The notes below the pieces were generated by a model. That model was not told where the DNA came from. It did no database searches and saw only the letters and a list, made by a program, of their open reading frames with translations. From contig NZ_CABHYG010000022.1 of the NCBI RefSeq assembly GCF_902170785.1, positions 1 through 64,000 on the forward strand: a DNA stretch of 64,000 nucleotides, given 5' to 3'. The position numbers and the translations under genes are program-made. The DNA is from Yersinia proxima (GTDB lineage Bacteria > Pseudomonadota > Gammaproteobacteria > Enterobacterales > Enterobacteriaceae). Shown in pieces: positions 41,643 through 49,796 of this stretch (positions within the stretch are counted from its first letter, which is position 1; every line of letters begins with the position of its first letter).

Positions 41643-42286
41643 GTAATCCCTCCACGTTGTAACTTACAGACTGTATACTCACCATTCTTTTGTTTTTTTA
41701 AGAAAATATAAGGCTCTTTATTATAAGAAAATAAAAAACTCTTATTATGCACCTCATCTATATTTATGATGAGAGGTAACTTTTTAATATTGATAATTTT
41801 TATCTGATAATAATCAGATGTAATATTAAAGGAAATCAGTAAACAAACACAGAAAATCATGAATATAGTAAATTTGTTTGCAATATGGTTCCGTTTAGAG
41901 GGTAATTCGGTAGTATAATAAGCAGAATTATCTAATACATCAGTTTGAACCACTGGTGAAATGTCAAAGGAGTCATGGCTGGTAAAATCAGGTTTTACAC
42001 CAAGACAGTACCCTTTTCTGGGAATTGTAATAACCAACTCATGTTCTTTATCATTCAAAGCATGACGTAAATTGCTAATAGTCTGGGTTAATGTATTATC
42101 AGTAACGTAGGTTTCACTCCATACATTCTTCTCGATATTCTCACGAGAGAGCACATCAGGATAGTGAAAACACAGTAAAGACAAAACCTCGGACTCTTTG
42201 TTTCTTATCTTGATGACACCCCCTCCTTTTTTGAGGGTTCTCTTTAGTGGAGTAAAGATAAAATCTCCAATAATTATGTCACTCAT
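41627..42286 (-). CDS. Membrane-anchored winged-helix regulator (ToxR/CadC/PsaE-like)
   Basis: Residues about 5-100 form an OmpR/PhoB-type winged helix (RNKESEVLSLLCFHYPDVLSRE, then TVTQTISNLRHALND-like NTLTQTISNLRHAL and RKGYCL). A linker leads to one membrane helix (FTIFMIFCVCLLISFNI) and a short periplasmic tail of about 55 residues with two Cys near the end (VCKLQRGGITC), which could form a disulfide. No receiver domain. The ATG at 42286 is preferred; the frame opens with GTG at 42298. Domain order fits ToxR-type one-component membrane regulators such as PsaE/MyfE. Likely targets are nearby T2SS genes or distant fimbrial genes; unproven. Confidence 0.8.
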   Translation of the reverse strand: MSDIIIGDFIFTPLKRTLKKGGGVIKIRNKESEVLSLLCFHYPDVLSRENIEKNVWSETYVTDNTLTQTISNLRHALNDKEHELVITIPRKGYCLGVKPDFTSHDSFDISPVVQTDVLDNSAYYTTELPSKRNHIANKFTIFMIFCVCLLISFNITSDYYQIKIINIKKLPLIINIDEVHNKSFLFSYNKEPYIFLKKQKNGEYTVCKLQRGGITCKRK

Positions 42287-43050
42287 CACATTTCTCACAC
42301 TTAAAATTAAATTTTAAAACCAACAAAAACAATATCATTAGTGTCTTATTATAAGATCATAAAAAAAGACAAAAACAATAACTTCAAATGAAAAACAACA
42401 ATCACGGTCAAACTAATGATAAACATGAAAGTCTATCAAAAACACGTCAGTAAATAATAAAAACACATCACTGACATGGAGTTATAAGATACAATTTATA
42501 ATGAAAAAAACATTCCACATCTGCTAAATAAATACATTGACTCAATGAAATATACTTGAGGCATAATTTTGAACACTTACTAACAATAAGAAACTCAACA
42601 ATCCCAAAAGAAGCCTCTACTAACATGACAAAAGCTAATAATTAAGTTCAATAGAATCCAGCCGAAATCAATAGCAGATTAAAAAAACCAAATCATCACC
42701 CAGAAAAAAGTGACCCTAGTTAAATAGCGCACAATACAACAGCTATATATCGCAACTTATGACATTGCTATATAGCTTGCGGTATTAATCATCTTAATAT
42801 AAACATATCATATTTATATGATATGGAGCTAAGGAAATTCTGGTGAATTTATTTTCATGACACATAGATTAAAAACATTTTTATAAGTACGAACTCCATT
42901 ATCATTTAATGGTATTTATAGATATAATATCAAAAAACATAATTTTTAGATAAAAATAACAACATTTAAAAACTCCAGACAAATAACCCAACAACAATAT
43001 AAAAATAACCTCAGCTAAAAAACACATCGAACGTGATGATATTTAATACC
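42287..43050. other. AT-rich intergenic gap with a dyad hairpin
   Basis: About 750 bases without a credible gene between gspM and the membrane regulator, very AT-rich (for example 8 G/C in 42901-42960). At 42741-42777 there is a dyad: AGCTATATA pairs with TATATAGCT and the inner GCAA pairs with TTGC around a short loop. No T-run follows, so a protein-binding site is as likely as a transcript end. The regulator gene promoter should lie near 42300-42400. AT-rich composition makes it a candidate H-NS target. Confidence 0.5.
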
Positions 43051-43527
43051 TTAAGATAATCCACCAAGAATAGTGAAATAACAGCTCACATTACCATTGA
43101 CTTTATCAAAAGTAATATTTATCGTGCTAATCTCCATGCGTTCATCTTGTATCAATAAGTAAATCGCATCAATAAGTTTTGAAAATTTTATACTTTCAAC
43201 TTTTACTGAAGTATAGCCTGGCGATGAATATACAATTTCAAATGAGGTCAAGTTTTCAATAAACAATGCAGACAATATATTATTAATATTTTCATTGGAA
43301 TGCTTATCAACATTAGAGTTAGTAATAGCTGACAACTTTAATCTACTAGCAAGAGATGAATAATTCATAAGTTTACTATGGTATAAATTATATTTTTTTT
43401 GTAGATTTTCGTTGTCTAATGAAGCTATTGTAATAATAGAAACAAAAAGTAATGTTATTATAACTGTCAAAACCACCACTACCATACTTCTACATGAATA
43501 AATGGATATTTTGCTATAATTCATCAC
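43051..43527 (-). CDS. gspM: T2SS inner-membrane platform protein GspM
   Basis: A 158-residue bitopic protein: short cytoplasmic N-terminus, one membrane helix (VVVVLTVIITLLFVSIITIA) and a periplasmic ferredoxin-like region. Identity is weak by eye; the call rests on size, topology and being last in gspC-M order directly after gspL, with a 4-bp ATGA overlap. GspM binds GspL and GspE at the platform. It is the final gene of the operon. Confidence 0.8.
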   Translation of the reverse strand: MMNYSKISIYSCRSMVVVVLTVIITLLFVSIITIASLDNENLQKKYNLYHSKLMNYSSLASRLKLSAITNSNVDKHSNENINNILSALFIENLTSFEIVYSSPGYTSVKVESIKFSKLIDAIYLLIQDERMEISTINITFDKVNGNVSCYFTILGGLS

Positions 43528-44693
43528 TTAAACTCAAATATAATTTCGCAGGTGTCATTGTCATTAAATACTTTGGTGATATTTAATCTCTCATCTTGCT
43601 CATGTGGATCTTTTAGCTCCCAAACCACATCTTCGTCATCATCTATATTGAAACTAATTTTGTGTGCATTATTGTCGAAACTAATACTATTGATACTAAT
43701 GTCTGCATCACCAAGAACCTCGCTTGATTTATGTAATAAATCTATAAAATCAGAATATATATCTTCATAATCATGGTCAGCGATAACACTATTATTTTTA
43801 TAATTCAATACCAGTGGATATTTAACATGAAAATCTGATAGAAGTATATTTATATCATGTATATCTTTTAAGATATTATTTCTATAAAAATAAGAATTAG
43901 AGTAAATCACAACAAATAATAACAGACACGAAAAAATAATCATAAGATATAAACTATTATTAACAACTACTTTTCTATGCTGATAATACTGCCCACTGAG
44001 TAAATTAGTATTATTATTTTCAATATTATTATCCATAATATTTAGTGCTTCACAAAAGCTCGTAACTTCCGAAGTTGGCTCTTGGCTTTTATTAGGAATC
44101 AGTAAGTTTTCACGAAATGGTAATGTTGTTGATAAATATAATTTTTCAAATATACATCTATCTAATAAAAATCCAGAAACCCCACTATCTCTGATTAACC
44201 ATTCATTATCCAGTTTGACTGTAAACCATTTATTCTCCAAAAATGGTAATGTAAGGACATCAGGAATCATTACAGTAGCAGATATACCGATTTCAGTTAA
44301 CCACCCTAACCAAAGATTCATTAAGTCACGTTCAACCACCATTACATGACAAAATTCTCTACTCGATTTCAAAATCACAACATGATAATTTTCTATATCC
44401 CCAACAATTAAACTTTCAATAGAAAAAAGTAAGAACCTTCTATTCTTTAAATATTTTTTATTTTTTATTTTAATTGTCCTGAAAATCACAACTCTAGATG
44501 TTACTAATATCTTCACTTCGTCATTAAAATAAAAAGAAATGTCTTTTAATTCTGTATAATTATTGAGTCTACCATATTTGCAATCCTTTCCAGATTCCGT
44601 TTTTACATACCAATAAACAGGGTCACTAGCACAAGCTCCAAGTCTAATAACCAGTATAGTTTTAGATGAAGTTTCACTATTAATATTACTCAC
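43524..44693 (-). CDS. gspL: T2SS platform protein GspL
   Basis: GspL anchors the ATPase GspE to the membrane. The cytoplasmic actin-like domain is residues about 1-235, a membrane helix follows (YLMIIFSCLLLFVVIYSN) and then a periplasmic ferredoxin-like domain. The frame opens at 44735, but GTG at 44693 is chosen: GGAGG lies ten bases upstream and it overlaps the gspK stop by only eight bases. This gives 389 residues, near the family norm. Sequence is diverged from well-studied GspL proteins and very rich in Asn, Asp and Ile, reflecting the AT-rich DNA. Confidence 0.82.
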   Translation of the reverse strand: MSNINSETSSKTILVIRLGACASDPVYWYVKTESGKDCKYGRLNNYTELKDISFYFNDEVKILVTSRVVIFRTIKIKNKKYLKNRRFLLFSIESLIVGDIENYHVVILKSSREFCHVMVVERDLMNLWLGWLTEIGISATVMIPDVLTLPFLENKWFTVKLDNEWLIRDSGVSGFLLDRCIFEKLYLSTTLPFRENLLIPNKSQEPTSEVTSFCEALNIMDNNIENNNTNLLSGQYYQHRKVVVNNSLYLMIIFSCLLLFVVIYSNSYFYRNNILKDIHDINILLSDFHVKYPLVLNYKNNSVIADHDYEDIYSDFIDLLHKSSEVLGDADISINSISFDNNAHKISFNIDDDEDVVWELKDPHEQDERLNITKVFNDNDTCEIIFEFK

Positions 44694-45636
44694 TAAAATT
44701 GAACCTCCGTCGCACCACAGTAGCGCCCTTATCATTTACATAAAAAGTACTCATCAACTGATAATTCCCTTTATCCTGATACAGTTTAAAAATAGATGAA
44801 AAATAATATTTATCATGAGAAAACTTAAGTGTTAAATTATTTTTAAACCCATCTAATTTGTCATTATCAATCGTTGTATTTTCTGTTATAAATTCAAAAA
44901 AAGATTCGACCGACGCCCAACCTTCATCAGGTTTAGATGAGATTATCTTCGCAATATTATCTTCACTAATTATATTTATAAAAATAGCTTGTAGCAATTT
45001 ACCATGTTTAGGCTCAAGCATGTTAATATTGATTAGTAGTACACCGTCATTCCTATGGCAAATGAATGGAGTTATTTTAAATAAATCATCGCCACTTAAT
45101 TTAATAATGTAATCAGACAAATAACTAATAGCCAATATATCTTCTTCACCAGGAACTAAATAATCTTTAATGCTATCAATATAATCATTTTCAAAACCAA
45201 GTTTAGAATAAAACCCAAAATACATCATTCTCTCGTTGAATTCTTTAGACGTGGTATTATTAAGCCGTAAAATATACCAAAACACAATCCATGGGTAAAT
45301 CGTTCCATTTCCATTGACAGCATTTAGATTAAAACAGTTTGTACTATCAATTAATCTGTAATTAACCTCTGCATCATTCACTTTAATAACATCAGATAAA
45401 ATCAATAGTTCTAATGAGATATTGTTAAAATGCATTCCCTTTGCAATTAATTGGTTAAATGCTTCCAAAAAAAAACCTTCGGAAGCGAGTAATACCTGTT
45501 TCTCAAATTGTTTATTTTTATTATTCTCCACTATATAATATATATCATGTAGATCACGATATGTTAAAGAAACTATTGCACTCATAAATAAAATAGCACA
45601 TAAAACGAGCAATAACGCAAGTCCTTGTTGCATCAT
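44686..45636 (-). CDS. gspK: T2SS minor pseudopilin GspK
   Basis: Tip pseudopilin of 316 residues. The prepilin signal is very short, MMQQG|LALLLVLCAILFM, and lacks Glu at +5, which is the hallmark of GspK. The large globular domain (FNLNAVNG motif after the N-terminal helix) fits the GspK alpha-domain, here lacking the longer insert; the family is usually about 310-330 residues. The start overlaps the gspJ stop by 4 bp. GspK with GspI and GspJ forms the cap of the pseudopilus. Confidence 0.88.
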   Translation of the reverse strand: MMQQGLALLLVLCAILFMSAIVSLTYRDLHDIYYIVENNKNKQFEKQVLLASEGFFLEAFNQLIAKGMHFNNISLELLILSDVIKVNDAEVNYRLIDSTNCFNLNAVNGNGTIYPWIVFWYILRLNNTTSKEFNERMMYFGFYSKLGFENDYIDSIKDYLVPGEEDILAISYLSDYIIKLSGDDLFKITPFICHRNDGVLLININMLEPKHGKLLQAIFINIISEDNIAKIISSKPDEGWASVESFFEFITENTTIDNDKLDGFKNNLTLKFSHDKYYFSSIFKLYQDKGNYQLMSTFYVNDKGATVVRRRFNFSE

Positions 45637-46247
45637 CTGTTCATCTCTGGTTGAAAATTTTCATTTAATAGAAGGATTATTTTTCTTATAGTTCCTGTAT
45701 TTTCCAGTTTAATAATTATCTCAATTCCTTGAGGTAGAATGGCAGACTCATTCCATTGCGTTAACCACTTTCCTTTATAATACACACGAATTACAAACGC
45801 CGTTACACCATCCAGGATTTTAGACACTTTAAGCTCATCACTACTTAAATCATATAATAACTTTTCTAACCTACCATTCTTTAGCCGATATCCAATGGGC
45901 ATTGGCTGAATGTGATAAGATATGCCACTATGAATATCACATAAAAAATAAATTCCATAATCATCACTCTTTAATAAAAACTTACCGACCTGTAGACCAT
46001 TATGATGCTGGCTATTTTTTTGTATTTTAGGAAAAACTACTGTATGTGAAACATGATCTTCAATCATATTTATAGCTGTTTGTAATTTATTTATTTCCCT
46101 TAACTTTTTATTTATAACACTGTTTCCTTTAACCGTAGCGGTAATAGCTTGATAAACAGTTAAACTTATCAAAGTGAAGATAATAATTGATAACAATACC
46201 TCTAAGAGTGTAAATCCTTGTGCGAGATTTTTATTCATTAATAACAT
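45633..46247 (-). CDS. gspJ: T2SS minor pseudopilin GspJ
   Basis: Signal LAQG|FTLLEVLLSIIIFTLIS has Glu at +5. The ATG at 46247 (AAGGA five bases upstream) is preferred over the TTG that opens the frame at 46259; it overlaps the gspI stop by 17 bp. The 204-residue length and the WLTQWNESAILPQGIEI ending match GspJ. It would sit between GspI and GspK in the tip complex. Confidence 0.9.
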   Translation of the reverse strand: MLLMNKNLAQGFTLLEVLLSIIIFTLISLTVYQAITATVKGNSVINKKLREINKLQTAINMIEDHVSHTVVFPKIQKNSQHHNGLQVGKFLLKSDDYGIYFLCDIHSGISYHIQPMPIGYRLKNGRLEKLLYDLSSDELKVSKILDGVTAFVIRVYYKGKWLTQWNESAILPQGIEIIIKLENTGTIRKIILLLNENFQPEMNR

Positions 46248-46620
46248 GATATCCTTCAAGGATAAATTCTGGATGCAGGCTACTTTTGTTTCTACGGACT
46301 TCGACAGTAATAATATCTATTGTATTATTTTTTTTCTCTTTTGATTGCCAATACCATTTTTTATTAAGCACTACATAACTTCCTGTTAACCAGTCTTCAG
46401 TTTGCACAGTTTTTAACAATTTAATTTCTGCCAAAACATTCTCTGCAACCCAAGATGCTATAATTTTATCTTCAAAATCTTTAACTCTGGTTAATTGCAC
46501 ACTAGTAGTAGCCATAACTCCTATACCAATAATAGAAAAAATCAGCATCGAGAGCATAGACTCTAGTAAAGTAAAACCTAGCTTATACTTCAGAGATATA
46601 TCCTTTTTACTGATATACAT
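46231..46620 (-). CDS. gspI: T2SS minor pseudopilin GspI
   Basis: Signal YKLG|FTLLESMLSMLIFSIIG with Glu at +5, then the GspI hallmark SWVAENVLAEIKL, which identifies it rather than GspH. 129 residues, normal for GspI. It follows gspG directly with a 16-bp gap, so the gspH that is normally between gspG and gspI is absent here. The ribosome site is weak (GAGT). Confidence 0.92.
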   Translation of the reverse strand: MYISKKDISLKYKLGFTLLESMLSMLIFSIIGIGVMATTSVQLTRVKDFEDKIIASWVAENVLAEIKLLKTVQTEDWLTGSYVVLNKKWYWQSKEKKNNTIDIITVEVRRNKSSLHPEFILEGYHVINE

Positions 46621-46636
46621 TTAATATTATACTCAA

Positions 46637-47077
46637 TTATTCTTTATTTTCCTCTGAAGACACTGACCAATTTCCGATATCATCCTCAGTTCTTAACTCT
46701 CTATCAGGCCCAGATGAGAGCACATCAATTTCTTTATATTGGCCTGGATTATTAATCTGGTATGCATTTCCCCAGGGATCTTTTGGTAATCTCCTTATAT
46801 ACCCATTTTTAGGATAAATACGAGGGATCGGTAACTCTACTGGTTTGATAACCAATGAATCAATACCTTGAGAATCAGTTGGATAATGACCATTATCTAA
46901 CTTATACATATCCAACGCATTCTCTATAGCTGCAATATCACTTAATGCCTTTTGGTAGTCAGCTCTATTCTTATTAGCCATTATGCTAGGTATCGTTAAA
47001 CTAGCAAGAAGCCCCAAAATAATAATAACCACCATCATTTCTAATAATGTGAAACCATTTGGTTTAATATTATTCAT
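46637..47077 (-). CDS. gspG: T2SS major pseudopilin GspG
   Basis: Main subunit of the periplasmic pseudopilus. Signal KPNG|FTLLEMMVVIIILGLLAS with Glu at +5; conserved DPWGNAYQ and the C-terminal calcium loop GPDRELRTEDDIGNW with its acidic ligands. 146 residues, typical. It needs cleavage and methylation by a prepilin peptidase (GspO/PilD), which is not in this operon. Confidence 0.95.
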   Translation of the reverse strand: MNNIKPNGFTLLEMMVVIIILGLLASLTIPSIMANKNRADYQKALSDIAAIENALDMYKLDNGHYPTDSQGIDSLVIKPVELPIPRIYPKNGYIRRLPKDPWGNAYQINNPGQYKEIDVLSSGPDRELRTEDDIGNWSVSSEENKE

Positions 47078-47095
47078 ATAATTCCTTATAAAAAA

Positions 47096-48304
47096 CTACA
47101 AGACTAAATTATTCATTTCCAACATCGGCTGGAATATAGACAATACGATAAGAAATATAAATACCGCCATAAACAACATTATTATCGGCTCTAGTAATAT
47201 CATAAGAACATTTATCTGATGTAATAATTCCTGTTCTTGAGACTCAGCTATTTTATCTAGAATAAATTCCAATCTTCCACTACGTTCGCCGGATGAAATC
47301 ATATGTAAAACCATAGGAGGAAATATATTACCATTAGCCAATGATGATGAAACACTCCCCCCTTCACTAACTAATCTTGTGGCAACCTCTAATTTAGACT
47401 TAACATATAAATTAGTAACTACTGAACAACTGATCTCCATAGCTTTGATCAAATCAATACCATTAGATGCTAAAATAAACATCATTCTTATATATCGGGA
47501 TATATTAAGGTTAAATATTAACTTACCAAATATCGGTAATTTCAGGCAATAAAAACCAAGAAATATATTTATCTTTTTTATTTTTGACACGCGAAACAGG
47601 ATAGTAAATGAGATAACAAATATCGTAATCATTAAAAAAAAATATTCTTCTAACCAATTACTAGTCAATATAAGAATTCTTGTTGATAACGGTAGTGATT
47701 TATCATAAAGAATGAACTGCTCAATTATGTTTGGGATAACAATCACTAACAATATAATTACAATACATATAGATATTATAATGAGAACAACAGGATATAT
47801 TAATGATTGAATTATCTTGCTTTTTATCTTATATACTTGTTCAATATGTTCTGCAAGATTAGATAAGGCTAAATCTAAATGACCAGATACTTCACCGACG
47901 GCGACCATAGTTCTGTATAGTGAGCTAAAAAAAAATGGGAACTGTGAGAGTGAATCTGATAATGAGTGCCCCTCTTGAACTCTTTTTCTTACCTCGTAAA
48001 TTACATTATTAATATTACGATTTCCATTTTGTTTTTCGATTAACTCCAGCGCTTCATTCAATGGAATTGAGGAACTCACTAAAATAGACATCTGACGGGT
48101 AATTAACACAAGATTCTTATTACTGACAAATCTGTAAATTTTAAACCACCGTGAAAATATGCTCCTTTGCTTCATTTTTATTTTTAGTAAAAACAACTTT
48201 CTTTGATAAAGAGTATTTCTAGCTAAAAACACACTCTCAGCTTCTACACTACCTTTTATTTTCACTCCATCGCGATTGATAGCTAAATAATTAAATACAG
48301 GCAT
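47096..48304 (-). CDS. gspF: T2SS inner-membrane platform protein GspF
   Basis: Polytopic platform protein of 402 residues with two repeated GspF domains and three membrane helices (IIQSLIYPVVLIIISICIVII; the segment near residue 215-235; the C-terminal LEPIIMLFMAVFIFLIVLSI). The conserved FPFFFSSLYRTMVAVGEVSGHLD and MVLHMISSGERSGRLE repeats confirm the family. Its ATG lies 14 bp inside gspE with GAGG upstream. It couples GspE to pseudopilus assembly. Confidence 0.93.
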   Translation of the reverse strand: MPVFNYLAINRDGVKIKGSVEAESVFLARNTLYQRKLFLLKIKMKQRSIFSRWFKIYRFVSNKNLVLITRQMSILVSSSIPLNEALELIEKQNGNRNINNVIYEVRKRVQEGHSLSDSLSQFPFFFSSLYRTMVAVGEVSGHLDLALSNLAEHIEQVYKIKSKIIQSLIYPVVLIIISICIVIILLVIVIPNIIEQFILYDKSLPLSTRILILTSNWLEEYFFLMITIFVISFTILFRVSKIKKINIFLGFYCLKLPIFGKLIFNLNISRYIRMMFILASNGIDLIKAMEISCSVVTNLYVKSKLEVATRLVSEGGSVSSSLANGNIFPPMVLHMISSGERSGRLEFILDKIAESQEQELLHQINVLMILLEPIIMLFMAVFIFLIVLSIFQPMLEMNNLVL

Positions 48305-49796
48305 GCTTATCCTCTAAGTTCACTCTCATGACTTCTTCTATTGATGTGTAACCAGAAATAACTTTATCAATCCCATCTTGCATTATTGTCTTTGATTTCT
48401 TTTCAACCATTTTACTTAAATCAAGTTCACTTTTTCCCTTATAAATACCTTCACGTAAGCTGTTATCTATAATGAGTAGCTCATGTAAAGCAATTCTCCC
48501 ACGATAACCTGTCGTGTTGCATTTATTGCATCCTACGGCGCGATATCCATATCCTTTCATAGAGGTATTCCCGCTAAAAATTAATTCTTTTAGTACACCC
48601 TGTGGGTGAGTATGTTGTTGCCTACATTTGATACATAATCGACGAACCAAACGTTGAGACAAAACAGCTAATAAAGAACTTGATAACATAAATGGTTCAA
48701 CACCCATATCCTTAAGTCTGGTTACTGCACCAATAGCGCTGTTTGCATGTAATGTTGATAAAACCAGATGTCCTGTCAACGACGCTTGTACTGCAATTTG
48801 TGCCGTTTCCATATCTCGTATTTCACCAATAAGAATAACATCAGGGTCCTGCCGGAGTATTGCTCTTAAACTGCGTGAAAAAGTCATATTAATCTTTGGA
48901 TTTACCTGAGTTTGAGAGATTCCTTCGATATCAAATTCAATAGGATCTTCTACAGTCATTATATTTCTTTCGTGGGCATCTATTCCCATCAGAGCAGCAT
49001 AAAGTGTAGTACTTTTACCCGCGCCAGTAGGGCCAACAATTAATATGATTCCATGAGGTTTAAGCACAAGCCCCTTCATAAAATTACAGTTTTTGGATGA
49101 CATTCCTAAAGACTCTAAGTCTAGTTTAAGGCTGTTTTTATCTAATAACCTCATAACAACACGCTCTCCGTGATTTACAGGTAACACCGATACCCGAACA
49201 TCTAAAGCTCTCCCAGCTAGATTCAGCGCTATCCGACCATCTTGTGGAACACGTTTTTCTGCAATATCCAGTTTTGCCATAATCTTAATCCGCGATATTA
49301 ATAATAGCGCGACTCTAGGTTGTAGCTCTAATATATTCTTTAATACACCATCAATACGAAACCTTATAATAATTTTTTCACCAAAAGACTCTATATGTAT
49401 ATCTGATGCTAACTCTTTAATAGCCTCAGCTAAGATTGTATTTATCAGTTTTATTACCGGGGCCTCATTATTACAATCTAGCAAGTCCTCACTAACTGAA
49501 ATTTCACCACTAAACGTGTAAATCGCTATTTCATCACTTATATCACTCATTATTTCATGTGATTGCAATGAACTATTTTGATATACAGCAGCAAGGAAAT
49601 TATCAAACTCATCATCAGTGACAAATTCTAGCCCAATAGGTCGATTACCGACTCTGTTTCCCTCAAGTATTGCATCAAGAGATGCTGAGTATCGACAGAT
49701 GAGTTGGTAACCTTGCTCGACAGGTAATAGAATCACACCATTATCCCGTGCCCAGCCAAACGTTAATGGTAGCAATTCTATTTTATTTCCCGTCAT
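48291..49796 (-). CDS. gspE: T2SS assembly ATPase GspE
   Basis: Cytoplasmic hexameric ATPase that drives pseudopilus growth. Walker A GPTGAGKS (about residues 255-262), Asp box TVEDPIEF, Walker B ILIGEIRDMETA and His box TGHLVLSTLHAN are all present; the zinc tetracysteine motif is CIKC...CNKC. The ATG at 49796 with GGGAGG just upstream is preferred over 49817; it lies within the last codons of gspD (14-bp overlap). 501 residues, normal length. Confidence 0.95.
   Translation of the reverse strand: MTGNKIELLPLTFGWARDNGVILLPVEQGYQLICRYSASLDAILEGNRVGNRPIGLEFVTDDEFDNFLAAVYQNSSLQSHEIMSDISDEIAIYTFSGEISVSEDLLDCNNEAPVIKLINTILAEAIKELASDIHIESFGEKIIIRFRIDGVLKNILELQPRVALLLISRIKIMAKLDIAEKRVPQDGRIALNLAGRALDVRVSVLPVNHGERVVMRLLDKNSLKLDLESLGMSSKNCNFMKGLVLKPHGIILIVGPTGAGKSTTLYAALMGIDAHERNIMTVEDPIEFDIEGISQTQVNPKINMTFSRSLRAILRQDPDVILIGEIRDMETAQIAVQASLTGHLVLSTLHANSAIGAVTRLKDMGVEPFMLSSSLLAVLSQRLVRRLCIKCRQQHTHPQGVLKELIFSGNTSMKGYGYRAVGCNKCNTTGYRGRIALHELLIIDNSLREGIYKGKSELDLSKMVEKKSKTIMQDGIDKVISGYTSIEEVMRVNLEDKHACI

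Noticed and set aside
42299-43050. Hidden gspH, gspN or gspO in the AT-rich gap after gspM
   Set aside because: No open frame with a prepilin signal or peptidase motifs is visible on either strand.
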